From an uncultured Anaerobiospirillum sp. (GTDB lineage: Bacteria > Pseudomonadota > Gammaproteobacteria > Enterobacterales > Succinivibrionaceae): a DNA stretch of 41,351 bases. Below are positions 1 to 8,893 of the stretch, one piece after another. The notes beneath the pieces are model-generated. The model searched no databases and was not told where the DNA came from. It saw nothing but the letters and a program-made list of their open reading frames with translations. The DNA is taken from NCBI GenBank assembly GCA_944389785.1, contig CALXNP010000010.1, positions 1-41,351 on the forward strand, read 5' to 3'. Both the position numbers and the translations under genes were made by a program. How positions within the stretch are numbered: position 1 is the first letter of the stretch; each line of letters opens with the position of its first letter.

Positions 1-54
1 AGATTGTCATGTATCAACTTTTTAAAGAACTGTTTGAGCGTCGTGCTCAAGTGA
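1..54 (-). other. 5' leader of an rRNA operon (boxA region), running off the left edge
   Basis: Read on the minus strand, the stretch after the promoter contains a 6-bp hairpin (TTGAGC, 5-nt loop, GCTCAA; positions 50-34), then GTTCTTTAAA (30-21), which resembles the rRNA antitermination boxA, and finally GACAATCT at the edge. The E. coli rrn leader has the same order: hairpin, boxA (GCTCTTTAACA), then GACAATCT. murI lies directly upstream of rrnB in E. coli, as here. The 16S gene itself should begin just outside the window and is not seen. The rrn identity is therefore an inference from leader sequence and synteny. Confidence 0.75.
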
Positions 55-60
55 TGGTGT

Positions 61-88
61 ATTATAAGGATTTTTTTAAGCATGTCAA
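61..88 (-). promoter_or_regulatory. Consensus sigma70 promoter of the rRNA operon
   Basis: On the minus strand a perfect -35 TTGACA (88-83) and a perfect -10 TATAAT (66-61) are separated by 16 nt. The predicted start is near position 54. The sequence upstream (about 89-125) is runs of A and T, as expected for an UP element. The two perfect hexamers and the boxA-like leader below them fit a strong stable-RNA promoter. Confidence 0.8.
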
Positions 89-150
89 ACATTTTTACAT
101 AATATTTTTAATATTTTTTATAACTTATTGATTTTACTTATATTTTAATC

Positions 151-1029
151 CTAGCAATTTATTTGTTCTAGATCACAAAAATTAAATTTTTTGAAACATT
201 GTTGGTACTTATCTTTTTGTTCTAAATAATTAACATAAAATGCTCTAGCAGTAACAATGTCATTATGTTCCACCAAATTAATATCATCATGAGTATTGCT
301 AGTAATAGTATTCAGTTGTAAAGCCTTATCACTACTACAACTTAAAACATAATGTACTCTTTTTGCTATAGCAAGACCTGAATCCACTAAAGTACAATTA
401 GGTCCTACTAAAAATTGAATTTCATTTTTTAAAAAAGGAAAATGTGTACAACCTAATACTATAGTATCTATAGGTCTGTCTGTTTTTTGGCTTTGCATAA
501 TACTCTGCAAAATTTGTGTTAATTGCTGCATATCAACTTTATTATGACAAAGTTTACTTTCCACAAGTCTAACTAACTCTGTAGAACCTATAAGCTCAAC
601 TTTACAGTCACTTGCAAACTTCTTGATTAGATCATGAGTGTATGGTCTTTTTACTGTACCTACAGTAGCTAATAAGGCAATATGTTTAGTTTTACTGATA
701 AAAGCTGCAGGTTTTATAGCTGGTACAACTCCTATAATTGGCACTTTAATACTATCACGCAATATTGGTAAAGCTATAGTACTTGCTGTATTACAAGCTA
801 TAACAATTACATCAAAATTAAATTTTTCCTGCATATAGGAACATATTTTATATACTCTTGCTTTAACAAAATCTTCACTTTTATTTGAATAAGGAAACTC
901 TTGACTATCAAATACATAATAAGGATCTAAATTTTTGTTTAAGCTTACCACCTCTTGATATATACTAAGACCACCACAACCTGAATCAAAAAAAAGTATT
1001 TTTTGTTTCTTAAAATTTGTGCTATTCAC
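151..1029 (-). CDS. murI: Glutamate racemase
   Basis: Interconverts L- and D-glutamate in the cytoplasm to supply D-Glu for peptidoglycan precursors. The 292-residue protein is slightly longer than typical family members. It has the substrate-binding DSGCGGLS segment near residue 16, the first catalytic cysteine in ACNTAS and the second in GCTHFPF, the two-cysteine arrangement of cofactor-independent racemases. The usual DSGVGG reads DSGCGG, an extra cysteine next to the active site. The start is GTG (1029-1027), preceded by an AGAGAT ribosome-binding site; no ATG fits better. The gene is divergent from trmA with only 51 bp between starts, and its stop lies just before the rRNA promoter, the same order as in E. 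coli (trmA, murI, rrn). Confidence 0.95.
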   Translation of the reverse strand: MNSTNFKKQKILFFDSGCGGLSIYQEVVSLNKNLDPYYVFDSQEFPYSNKSEDFVKARVYKICSYMQEKFNFDVIVIACNTASTIALPILRDSIKVPIIGVVPAIKPAAFISKTKHIALLATVGTVKRPYTHDLIKKFASDCKVELIGSTELVRLVESKLCHNKVDMQQLTQILQSIMQSQKTDRPIDTIVLGCTHFPFLKNEIQFLVGPNCTLVDSGLAIAKRVHYVLSCSSDKALQLNTITSNTHDDINLVEHNDIVTARAFYVNYLEQKDKYQQCFKKFNFCDLEQINC

Positions 1030-1080
1030 GATTAAATCTCTATTTAAAAACTCAATTTTCTAAAATAAATAGGCCTAATA

Positions 1081-2217
1081 ATGTTACAAAATCTTCCACA
1101 TCAAGATTATAATCTCAACTATAATGATTTTTTTAATAAAAAAATTGAAGCTATGCTTAAAAATTTAAGCAAGTTACAAGTAGCACTACCTCAAGCCCAA
1201 TGTTTTAAATCTGATCCTATATACTATAGAATGCGTTCTGAGTTTAGCATTTTTCAAACCCAAGATAGTTTTGATTATATAATGTTTGAAAAAATAAATA
1301 ATACTAAACAAAGAATTATTGTAAACACATGTCCTATACATAGTAAAGCTATAGATGAACTTATGAGCCCTTTAAAAGAGCTTATATGTCAACATCAAGA
1401 ACTTAAAAGTAAATTATTTGAAATTGACTTTTTAGCTAATCAACAAGATCAAATCATTGTATGTCTATGCTATCACAAAACTTTAGCCAATAATTTTATA
1501 GACTTACTTAAAACTTTAAAATCTCAGCTTCGTGCTCAAAAATTTAAAGTAGATATCATAGCAAGGGCTAAAAAACAGTTTATACAAGCAGATATTGATT
1601 ATGTAATTGAAACATATCATTTACAAGATGGTTCTAAACTAAAACTTAAGCAAGTTGAAGGTACTTTTAGTCAACCTAATGCTAAAACTTGTACTCACAT
1701 GTTAGATTTTGCAAGAGATTGTGTTAAACAAATACAAACTAAAGATCTGCTAGAACTATATTGTGGCAGTGGTACTTTTACTGTAGCTTTAGCTCCATTT
1801 TTTAATAAAGTATTAGCTACAGAAGTAGCTAGAGTCCCAACACAAACAGCTTTATTTAATCTACAACAAAATAATATTAATAATACTAAGCTTGTACGTT
1901 TAAGTGCACAAGAAGTTAAAGAAGCTTTACTAAAAATAAGAGATTTTAGACGCCTTACAGAGCAAAAAATAAATCTTGATGAATACGATTTTACCACTAC
2001 ATTCATTGATCCACCACGCAGTGGTCTGCAAGATGAACAAGCTTTAGCTTTTACTGCTAAACATGACAATATTATTTATATTTCATGTGGTAAAGAAAGT
2101 TTTATCAATGATCTTAAAGTATTGACTAAAACACATGAAATAAAAAAACTAGCTTTTTTTGATCAATTTCCATACACAGAACATCTAGAGAGTGGTGCTT
2201 TACTTGTAAGAAAGTAA
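1081..2217 (+). CDS. trmA: tRNA (uracil-5-)-methyltransferase
   Basis: Makes m5U54 in the T-loop of tRNA using S-adenosylmethionine. The 378-residue protein is close to E. coli TrmA (366). It shows the SAM-binding LELYCGSGTF motif around residues 221-230, the DPPRSGL motif, and the catalytic cysteine in ISCGKE at about residue 336. It lacks the TRAM domain and iron-sulfur cysteines of the RlmC/RlmD relatives, which supports TrmA. ATG at 1081 follows a short AGG site. It is divergent from murI and convergent with the malic enzyme gene. Confidence 0.94.
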   Translation: MLQNLPHQDYNLNYNDFFNKKIEAMLKNLSKLQVALPQAQCFKSDPIYYRMRSEFSIFQTQDSFDYIMFEKINNTKQRIIVNTCPIHSKAIDELMSPLKELICQHQELKSKLFEIDFLANQQDQIIVCLCYHKTLANNFIDLLKTLKSQLRAQKFKVDIIARAKKQFIQADIDYVIETYHLQDGSKLKLKQVEGTFSQPNAKTCTHMLDFARDCVKQIQTKDLLELYCGSGTFTVALAPFFNKVLATEVARVPTQTALFNLQQNNINNTKLVRLSAQEVKEALLKIRDFRRLTEQKINLDEYDFTTTFIDPPRSGLQDEQALAFTAKHDNIIYISCGKESFINDLKVLTKTHEIKKLAFFDQFPYTEHLESGALLVRK

Positions 2218-2242
2218 ACAAAAAATAAGCTTATATAATAAA

Positions 2243-2276
2243 ACTCCTTGTAAACTTTTACAGTTTAACAAGGAGT
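2243..2276. terminator. Bidirectional terminator-like hairpin between trmA and malic enzyme gene
   Basis: ACTCCTTGT (2243-2251) pairs with ACAAGGAGT (2268-2276). The stem extends with AAAC/GTTT past a single bulged A to a 7-nt loop. It sits between two convergent genes. The T tract is poor on either strand, so termination strength is uncertain. Confidence 0.55.
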
Positions 2277-2312
2277 AGTTTATATAAATTTGATAATCAA
2301 TCAAATTCACTG

Positions 2313-3563
2313 CTATAACATGTAATCATCCTTCATAGGAAGTTGAGCTACACCTGAATCAACAGCAGCTTTAGCAGCAGCACGAGCAAGACGTGGTAAC
2401 AAACGAGGATCCATTGGCTTTGGAATTACATACTCTGGGCCAAACTCAAGCTTATCAACCATAGCAGCTTTCACTACTTCTGCAGGAACTTCTTCTTTAG
2501 CAATAGCTCTTAAAGCTTCCATTACAGCAAGCTTCATTTCTGTATTGATACACTTAGCTCTTACATCTAAAGTGCCTCTAAATAAGAATGGGAAGCAAAG
2601 CACATTGTTAATTTGATTTGGATAATCAGAACGACCAGTACCCATAATGATATCAGGACGTAAACGCTTTACTACCTCAGGATCAACTTCTGGATCTGGA
2701 TTTGAACAAGCAAATACCACAGCCTTAGGAGCCATGCTTTGTAAAGCTTCATCAGAAACAAGATCAGGACCTGAAACACCTAATAAGATATCAGCATCTT
2801 TCAAAGCTTCTTCTAAAGTTTTAGGACCACTATCATTGATAAAGTTTGGTTTCTCACCATTGTTATATTGTGGTCTATCTGATCTTACAACGCCATGTCT
2901 ATCTACCATAAATAACTTAGACTTATCAGCACCAGCTGCAATTAACAAATTAGAGCAAGCAACACCAGCAGCACCTGCACCTAAACATACAATTTTACAT
3001 TCTGATAGCTTTTTACCTTGTAACTCTACAGCGTTTAAGATACCTGCTGCTGAAACTATTGCTGTACCATGTTGATCATCATGAAATACAGGAATATCAC
3101 ATCTTTTAATTAATTCTCTTTCAATTTCAAAGCATTCAGGAGCCTTTATATCCTCAAGATTAATACCGCCAAAAGTATCAGCAATACACTCAACAGTATT
3201 AATAAACTCATCCACAGTTTTGTGCTTTACTTCAATATCGATAGCATCAATATTAGCAAAACGTTTAAATAATAAAGCCTTACCTTCCATTACAGGCTTT
3301 GAAGCTAGAGGACCTAAGTTACCTAAACCTAAAATTGCAGTACCATTTGAAATAATAGCAACTGAATTACCCTTACCAGTATACAAATAAGCGTCTGCTG
3401 GATTTTTAGCAATTTCTCTTACAGGCTCTGCTACACCTGGGCTGTAAGCTAAAGTTAAATCTAAAGCAGTTTCTGCACTCTTAGTTAAAGTAATAGCAAT
3501 CTTTCCTGGAACAGGATTAGCATGATAATTTAATGCTTCCTCATGTAGTTTTTTAGCGTCCAC
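2313..3563 (-). CDS. Malic enzyme, short form without phosphotransacetylase domain
   Basis: Oxidative decarboxylation of malate to pyruvate and CO2 with NAD or NADP. The 416 residues correspond to the catalytic half of the MaeB family: SPGVAEPV near residue 40, a substrate-binding region around LASKPVMEGKA, the metal-site stretch FHDDQHGTAI, and the Rossmann motif GAGAAG. The C-terminal phosphotransacetylase-like half found in E. coli MaeB is absent, so this is the stand-alone type; cofactor preference cannot be read from the sequence. Translation starts at GTG (3563-3561) behind a strong GAGGGTG site. The gene is monocistronic, with its own promoter upstream. Confidence 0.9.
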   Translation of the reverse strand: MDAKKLHEEALNYHANPVPGKIAITLTKSAETALDLTLAYSPGVAEPVREIAKNPADAYLYTGKGNSVAIISNGTAILGLGNLGPLASKPVMEGKALLFKRFANIDAIDIEVKHKTVDEFINTVECIADTFGGINLEDIKAPECFEIERELIKRCDIPVFHDDQHGTAIVSAAGILNAVELQGKKLSECKIVCLGAGAAGVACSNLLIAAGADKSKLFMVDRHGVVRSDRPQYNNGEKPNFINDSGPKTLEEALKDADILLGVSGPDLVSDEALQSMAPKAVVFACSNPDPEVDPEVVKRLRPDIIMGTGRSDYPNQINNVLCFPFLFRGTLDVRAKCINTEMKLAVMEALRAIAKEEVPAEVVKAAMVDKLEFGPEYVIPKPMDPRLLPRLARAAAKAAVDSGVAQLPMKDDYML

Positions 3564-3662
3564 TTATTCACCCTCTGTAAAATTTTATTAAAAAAAAGAT
3601 AAAATAACTTTTTTATTCTAAATTTTAATACTTTCAATAGAAAAATATTCTCACAAGAGCTA

Positions 3663-3690
3663 AGTATATCAGACCCTAATTTTGTTTCAA
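3663..3690 (-). promoter_or_regulatory. Predicted sigma70 promoter of the malic enzyme gene
   Basis: Minus-strand -35 TTGAAA (3690-3685), 16-nt spacer, and -10 TATACT (3668-3663), preceded by TGA to give an extended -10. The start would be near 3656, leaving a leader of about 93 nt before the GTG start codon. Confidence 0.5.
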
Positions 3691-4080
3691 GCACTGCTTT
3701 TTTAATATAAATTACTATAAATCAATATGTTAATTAAAACTGTATTAATTTTTATTATAAATTTGATAGCTTAGTCAAAAATATTTTTATAGTTTTTCAG
3801 TAAGTTAGAAATAACAGCTTGATATTAAATGAAAAAAAAATTATTTTAATCTATAAAAATAATAATAAAAAATATATCTATATGCAGCTAGGTAAATGTA
3901 TAGGCTGTAAAAAATTATATGTTAAATAACTAGAAAATAAAAATATCATAATACAATTAATGATATGTAACTTTAACATTAGGCTAATATTAAATGATTA
4001 ATTAACAGATTAATTGATTGTATAAGAATATTTAGGATAACTAAAATATATATTGACACATATTAATTAATACTAACACA
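3691..4080. other. AT-rich intergenic DNA without recognisable gene
   Basis: Almost wholly A/T sequence between the malic enzyme promoter and the rpmE terminator. Only tiny open frames without ribosome-binding sites occur (for example 15 codons at 3728). An ACACATA(T/C)TAA motif is repeated near 4056 and 4076. I see no tRNA, known riboswitch or gene remnant. Confidence 0.5.
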
Positions 4081-4114
4081 TACTAAAAAAGTGCCTGCTG
4101 GCACTTTTTTAGTA
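4081..4114 (-). terminator. Rho-independent terminator of rpmE
   Basis: A perfect 15-bp stem, TACTAAAAAAGTGCC (4081-4095) and GGCACTTTTTTAGTA (4100-4114), with the 4-nt loop TGCT. It has T runs on both strands and lies 8 bp past the rpmE stop. It would stop transcription from either direction. Confidence 0.9.
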
Positions 4115-4122
4115 TACATATA

Positions 4123-4350
4123 TTAAGACTTCTTAGCACGAGCCTTTTCAAACATAGCGAAACGGTTCTTAAATGCCTCAACTCTACCACCAGTATCAAC
4201 AATCTTTTGCTTACCAGTGTAAAATGGGTGACATAGTGAACATACTTCGATATCAATGTCATGACCAGCAGTTGAACGCACTGTAAACTTGTTACCACAT
4301 GAGCAACGTACGTTTACTTCCTCATACTTTGGATGAATATTCTCTTTCAT
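4123..4350 (-). CDS. rpmE: 50S ribosomal protein L31 (zinc-binding form)
   Basis: Large-subunit protein bL31, which helps bridge the two subunits. The 75-residue protein starts MKENIHPKY and keeps the zinc ligands Cys16, Cys18, Cys37 and Cys40 of the C+ form. I chose the ATG at 4350 rather than an in-frame upstream ATG at 4410, because it matches the conserved family start and follows a good AGAGGA site. Upstream residues would be unlike any L31. It is divergent from priA, as in E. coli, and has its own promoter, leader and terminator. Confidence 0.96.
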   Translation of the reverse strand: MKENIHPKYEEVNVRCSCGNKFTVRSTAGHDIDIEVCSLCHPFYTGKQKIVDTGGRVEAFKNRFAMFEKARAKKS

Positions 4351-4422
4351 AGGATCCTCTAAAACATATCGCCATTTGAGCCACAACCTTGCGCTCAACA
4401 CCATATGCAAGTAAAAATAAGT
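4351..4422 (-). promoter_or_regulatory. Structured 5' leader of rpmE, candidate L31 autoregulatory element
   Basis: The predicted 72-nt leader contains the inverted repeat TTGAGC/GCTCAA (4398-4393 and 4381-4376) enclosing an 11-nt loop rich in G and T. L31 leaders with autogenous control are known in gammaproteobacteria. Membership of that family is inferred from position and hairpin only. Confidence 0.4.
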
Positions 4423-4428
4423 TGTGCT

Positions 4429-4457
4429 ATTATATTGGATCTATTTACTAGATTCAA
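4429..4457 (-). promoter_or_regulatory. Predicted sigma70 promoter of rpmE
   Basis: Minus-strand -35 TTGAAT (4457-4452), 17-nt spacer, and perfect -10 TATAAT (4434-4429). The start is predicted near 4422. Confidence 0.6.
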
Positions 4458-4591
4458 GCAATCTTTAGTTTAAAATCTAATTTATTACTTAAACTTGTAT
4501 CGATAAATATACCTAAAGTCATTAAATACATCAAAAATAAATACTAATGTTTCATACTATAAATTTTGCTTATTATTTAAGAGGATAAAAA

Positions 4592-6820
4592 ATGGGAACT
4601 CTGCCTAACTTTAGTATTATTGAAGTTGCGGTAAATCGTCACATGTTTCAAAATTTTGATTATATATTAGAGTATGAATACATTAGTAATGATTTAATAG
4701 GTACAAGAGTACAAGTATCCTTTGCTAATTCTAAAGAAATTGGTGTAATTGTTAAAATTAAAACAAATTCAGATATTGCAGTTACAAAACTTAAAAAGGC
4801 AAAACTTCTAGATACTAAAGCTTTAATTACCACAGATGTTATGCATACTATTAATTTTGGTTCTGCCTACTATCACTATCCTTTAGGACAATGCTTACAA
4901 GTATGTCTACCTAAATTACTACGCACAGGATCTGAAGCTAAAATTTCGCAAATTATGGCCCTTGAGCTTGTTGATCCTAATTTTGATAGTTCTCTACTTA
5001 AAAAAGATAATCAAAAAGCTTTAGTTGAAACTTTAAAACAAGGTGCAGTAAAGGTTAATGAATTAAAAGATAGAGGGTTTAGCACTTACTGTAAAAATGC
5101 TCTTATAAAAAAAGGAATTGTTCGTTTATTTGATATTAAAGATACCTTTAATTATAGTTTTGATAAAAATAATATTATTAAAAATAAAGGACCAATATTA
5201 AATACTGAACAACAAGCTGCTGTAAATATAATAAACTCTCAGTCTGGTTTTAACGTTTTTGTATTAAATGGAGTTACAGGCTCTGGTAAAACAGAGGTTT
5301 ACTTAAATATAATAGCTCATACTCTGGCCTCTAACAAAAGAGTTTTAGTTTTAGTTCCTGAAATCTCATTAGCCCCACAAACGTTTAATCGTTTTTATCA
5401 AAGATTTAAAGTTCCTATTGTATCTATGCATTCTGGTTTATCAGATAAAGAGCGTTGTGATGCCTTTTTAGAAATGTATTATGATAAAGCATATATTCTA
5501 ATAGGTACACGTTCTGCACTATTTACACCTATTAAAAATTTAGGACTTATAGTGATAGATGAAGAGCATGATGGCTCTTTTAAACAAAGTGATGGTTTTA
5601 GATATCATGCTAGAAATTTAGCTATTGTGAGAGCAAAATATAATAATGCTAAAATTGTTTTAGGTTCTGCAACCCCCTCACTTGAAACTATAAATAACTA
5701 TTTAACAAATAAATATAGTGTTATATATTTAAAGCATCGAGCTGCTAATGCTACTCTACCTAAAGTAGAGCTTGTTGATTTGAAAACACAAATACTAACT
5801 GATGGTTTAAAAACAGGCATAGGCAACCAACTAGAAGATCTTATAGGACAAATAACGGCTAAAGGCGATCAAGTTGTTTTATTTTTAAATAGACGTGGTT
5901 ATAGTAAAAATATAGTGTGCCACAATTGTGGATATATATTTACTTGTAAACATTGTGATAGTCCGCTAACTGTACATAAAACTCAGCATAAATTAATTTG
6001 CCATATTTGTGATTATCAGCAATATATACCTACAAGCTGTCCTAAATGTCATAATAAAGATTTACTTGAAAATGGTTTTGGTACCGAACAAATTGAAGAA
6101 TTTTTAAAATTACGTTACCCAGACTTAGGTATTGTACGTATTGATAGAGATAATATTCAAAATAAAAATGAGCTTGAAAAAGCTTTAGAGTTAGTACATA
6201 ACAAAAAAGCTCATATCTTAATAGGAACACAAATGCTTGCTAAAGGACATGATTTTGCTGATGTTACTTTAGTTGGTATCATTGATATTGATTCAAATTT
6301 ATATACTGATGACTACCGTGGACTTGAAACATCTTTACAGCTTATTACACAAGTAGCAGGCAGAGCAGGAAGAAGTCATAAACAAGGTTTAGTAACAATA
6401 CAAAGTCATGAAACTACACATTGGTTATTGAATGATTTTGTTAATTACAATAAAAATTATGAAACAATAGCTATGCAATTACTTGAGCAAAGACGTGAAC
6501 AATGTTTACCTCCTTTTGCTAATATCGCATATATTTTAGCTAATAGTACAGTTAGAGATTATGCCTTTGAACTACTTGAGCAAATTGAACACTTTATTAT
6601 TATAAATTACCAAAGTGATGACTTATTTATATCACCAATATGCTCTGATAAAATTGAAAAAAGATTTAATCGTCTGCATTTACATATCTTTATTAAAACA
6701 GCAAATAAAACTTTATTCCACGAAATACTAAGTAAAGTTTGTATATTTGTGAGTTCACAGCTTAAATTAAAAGGTGATTGTCGTTTTGCACTTGAAGTAG
6801 ATCCTTATAATATTTATTAA
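4592..6820 (+). CDS. priA: Primosomal protein N', replication restart helicase
   Basis: A 3'-to-5' superfamily 2 DNA helicase that recognises stalled forks and D-loops and starts replisome reloading. Its 742 residues match E. coli PriA (732). Visible parts are an N-terminal 3'-DNA-binding domain (about 1-105), Walker A GVTGSGKTE near residue 227, the DEEH box in VIDEEHDGS, and a zinc-binding insertion with paired cysteines (CHNCGY, CKHCDS, CHICDY, CPKCHN). The helicase motif QVAGRAGRS lies near residue 590. ATG at 4592 follows AGAGGA. It is divergent from rpmE, the E. coli arrangement. Confidence 0.96.
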   Translation: MGTLPNFSIIEVAVNRHMFQNFDYILEYEYISNDLIGTRVQVSFANSKEIGVIVKIKTNSDIAVTKLKKAKLLDTKALITTDVMHTINFGSAYYHYPLGQCLQVCLPKLLRTGSEAKISQIMALELVDPNFDSSLLKKDNQKALVETLKQGAVKVNELKDRGFSTYCKNALIKKGIVRLFDIKDTFNYSFDKNNIIKNKGPILNTEQQAAVNIINSQSGFNVFVLNGVTGSGKTEVYLNIIAHTLASNKRVLVLVPEISLAPQTFNRFYQRFKVPIVSMHSGLSDKERCDAFLEMYYDKAYILIGTRSALFTPIKNLGLIVIDEEHDGSFKQSDGFRYHARNLAIVRAKYNNAKIVLGSATPSLETINNYLTNKYSVIYLKHRAANATLPKVELVDLKTQILTDGLKTGIGNQLEDLIGQITAKGDQVVLFLNRRGYSKNIVCHNCGYIFTCKHCDSPLTVHKTQHKLICHICDYQQYIPTSCPKCHNKDLLENGFGTEQIEEFLKLRYPDLGIVRIDRDNIQNKNELEKALELVHNKKAHILIGTQMLAKGHDFADVTLVGIIDIDSNLYTDDYRGLETSLQLITQVAGRAGRSHKQGLVTIQSHETTHWLLNDFVNYNKNYETIAMQLLEQRREQCLPPFANIAYILANSTVRDYAFELLEQIEHFIIINYQSDDLFISPICSDKIEKRFNRLHLHIFIKTANKTLFHEILSKVCIFVSSQLKLKGDCRFALEVDPYNIY

Positions 6821-7153
6821 AACTTTATAATTAAATTTTATGGACAATTACATATTTACATAGCTTAACTTTAAATTGTTTTACAGTAAAAATTCTATTT
6901 TAATGCTAAATAGGTTTGTTATAATAGACCATCACACATAGTAACAATATAGAATAAATCTTGTACTTGTATAAGTTTTATTTTAATAAATTAAACATCA
7001 TTAGATAAAGAATTAAAAAACATTCTTACTAAAAGGACTATTCAATAACAATTATGGATTTTAATCAACAACAATAACTTAACTGAATAAAACAGATTAG
7101 TTAATGTAATTCTCCTTATTGTCAATAAAATAGTACCTGATTTTTGGAGCAAT
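6821..7153 (+). other. Intergenic region holding the long argS leader
   Basis: 333 bp between priA and argS with an extended -10 promoter near 6920 but no other gene. A 7-codon frame at 7053 is preceded by AAGGA about 18 nt upstream, too far for normal initiation. No tRNA or known riboswitch motif is visible. Confidence 0.45.
6917..6925 (+). promoter_or_regulatory. Extended -10 promoter, probably for argS
   Basis: TGTTATAAT combines a perfect -10 with the TGn extension. No good -35 is found at 16-18 bp. Transcription from here would give an untranslated leader of about 220 nt before argS. Confidence 0.45.
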
Positions 7154-8893
7154 ATGAAAAATCACATTCAATCTTTATTAGATCGTTGTATCTGTGCTTT
7201 AAAACAAGAATATTCCTTAGATGATAATATCTTGAAAAATATCAAGATAGATAGAACTAAGGATAAAAATCATGGTGATTTTGCCACCAATATAGCAATG
7301 CTTTTAGCTAAAAGCATGCGCAAAAAACCACTTGAAATTGCACAAATAATTATAGATAAGATAGAAAGCTCTGACAAAATAGCAAAAATAGAAATTGCTC
7401 CACCTGGCTTTATTAATTTTTATCTAAGCAAAGATTATTTAAGTAAATCTTTAAAGCACATGCTAAATGATGATAGGTTATGTGTAGCAAAAGTAAAGCA
7501 ACCTCTAAATATAGTAGTAGACTACTCAGCTCCTAATGTTGCTAAAGAAATGGCTGTACATCATATTAGATCAACTGTAATTGGTGATAGTGTTGTACGT
7601 GTGCTTGAATTTTTAGGACATAATGTAATAAGAGCTAATCATATAGGTGATTGGGGCACACAATTTGGTATGCTTATAGCCTACCTTGAATTAAAAGAAC
7701 AAGAACAAGGTAATAACTTAAATTTAAGTGATTTTGAGGCTTTCTATCGTGATGCAAAAGCTTTGTACGATCAAGATGAAGCTTTTGCAGTAAAAGCTAG
7801 AGCTTATGTGGTTAAACTTCAAGGTGGTGATAAGTATTGCTATGACATGTGGCAAAAGTTAGTGCATATGACTATGCAGCAAAATCAAGCTATATATGAT
7901 AGATTAGATGTTACCTTAACACAAAAAGATATTATGGGAGAAAGTCTATACAATGATATGCTCCCTGGTATTGTACAAGATCTTGAAGCTAAAGGACTTG
8001 CCGTTGTAGATGATGGTGCTGTGGTAGTTTACCTAAATGAATTTAAAAATAAAGAAGGTAATCCTCTTGGTGTAATCATTAGAAAACAAGATGGTGGTTA
8101 TCTATATGCAACAACTGATCTTGCTTGTGTAAAATATCGTGTCGAAAAACTCAAAGCTGATGCTATTTTATATTTCATAGATTCAAGACAACATCAACAT
8201 CTTGAAGCTACTTGGACAATAGCTAGAAAAGCTAACTATGCACCTGCTAATGTAAAAATTGAACATGAAGCTTTTGGTATGATGCTCGGTCGTGATGGTA
8301 AACCATTTAAAACAAGAACAGGAGGTACTGTTAAGCTAAAAGACCTCTTAGATGAAGCTGAACATAGAGTAGCTAAAATGCTAGAGCAAAGACAAGCATC
8401 TTACCCTGAAGATATCAAAGCTCAAATTATACACAACATTGCTATAGGAGCAGTAAAATATGCTGATCTAAGCAAAAATAGATTAACCGATTATATTTTT
8501 GATTGGGATCTTATGTTATCTTTTGATGGTAATACAGCTCCATACTTACAATATGCATATAGTCGTATTGCCTCTATCTTTAGAAAAGCTAATTGTGAAC
8601 TTGACTATACTATTACAATTAGCAATGAGTATGAAGAAGAGTTAGGTAATAAATTACTAGCCTTTGCTGATGTTGTAAATAATGTAGCTAATAAAGCTAT
8701 GCCTCACTTATTATGTACCTACTTATTTGAGCTTGCAGGTTTATTTATGCGTTTTTATGAAGCTTGCCCTGTTCTTAAAGAAGGTGTAAGTGAGCAAGAT
8801 AAACAAAGTCGTTTAGCTTTATGTGCTTTAACTATGCGCACTTTAAAACAAGGTCTTGCTTTATTAGGTATTAATGTAATGGAGCAAATGTAG
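7154..8893 (+). CDS. argS: Arginyl-tRNA synthetase
   Basis: Class I synthetase charging tRNA-Arg. Its 579 residues align end to end with E. coli ArgS (577). They include the N-terminal D-loop-binding domain (1-110), the SAPNVAKEM segment at the start of the catalytic core, [15 protein letters not shown], the [14 protein letters not shown] region that takes the place of KMSKS, and a helical anticodon-binding C terminus. The HIGH-equivalent tetrapeptide, HVGH in E. coli, reads AVHH at residues 134-137. The stop TAG shares its G with the GTG start of the next gene, implying translational coupling. Confidence 0.96.
   Translation: MKNHIQSLLDRCICALKQEYSLDDNILKNIKIDRTKDKNHGDFATNIAMLLAKSMRKKPLEIAQIIIDKIESSDKIAKIEIAPPGFINFYLSKDYLSKSLKHMLNDDRLCVAKVKQPLNIVVDYSAPNVAKEMAVHHIRSTVIGDSVVRVLEFLGHNVIRANHIGDWGTQFGMLIAYLELKEQEQGNNLNLSDFEAFYRDAKALYDQDEAFAVKARAYVVKLQGGDKYCYDMWQKLVHMTMQQNQAIYDRLDVTLTQKDIMGESLYNDMLPGIVQDLEAKGLAVVDDGAVVVYLNEFKNKEGNPLGVIIRKQDGGYLYATTDLACVKYRVEKLKADAILYFIDSRQHQHLEATWTIARKANYAPANVKIEHEAFGMMLGRDGKPFKTRTGGTVKLKDLLDEAEHRVAKMLEQRQASYPEDIKAQIIHNIAIGAVKYADLSKNRLTDYIFDWDLMLSFDGNTAPYLQYAYSRIASIFRKANCELDYTITISNEYEEELGNKLLAFADVVNNVANKAMPHLLCTYLFELAGLFMRFYEACPVLKEGVSEQDKQSRLALCALTMRTLKQGLALLGINVMEQM

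Noticed and set aside
1695..2069. 124-codon open frame on the minus strand inside trmA
   Set aside because: It lies fully inside a well-conserved gene on the other strand, has no ribosome-binding site and resembles no family.
2647..3075. 142-codon plus-strand frame inside the malic enzyme gene
   Set aside because: Antisense to a conserved catalytic region; the Ser/Ala/Pro-rich product looks like a shadow of the real gene.
3728..3775. Fifteen-codon hydrophobic frame upstream of the malic enzyme gene
   Set aside because: No ribosome-binding site; expected by chance in very AT-rich DNA.
4056..4086. ACACATA direct repeat near the rpmE terminator as an attachment site or iteron
   Set aside because: Only two short imperfect copies, with no integrase or replication gene nearby.
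4083..4298. 71-codon minus-strand frame overlapping rpmE
   Set aside because: Another frame of the rpmE region running through its terminator; L31 is the clear product.
7053..7076. Seven-codon frame in the argS leader, a possible leader peptide
   Set aside because: The AAGGA is about 18 nt upstream, it contains no arginine codon, and no terminator follows, so attenuation is not supported.
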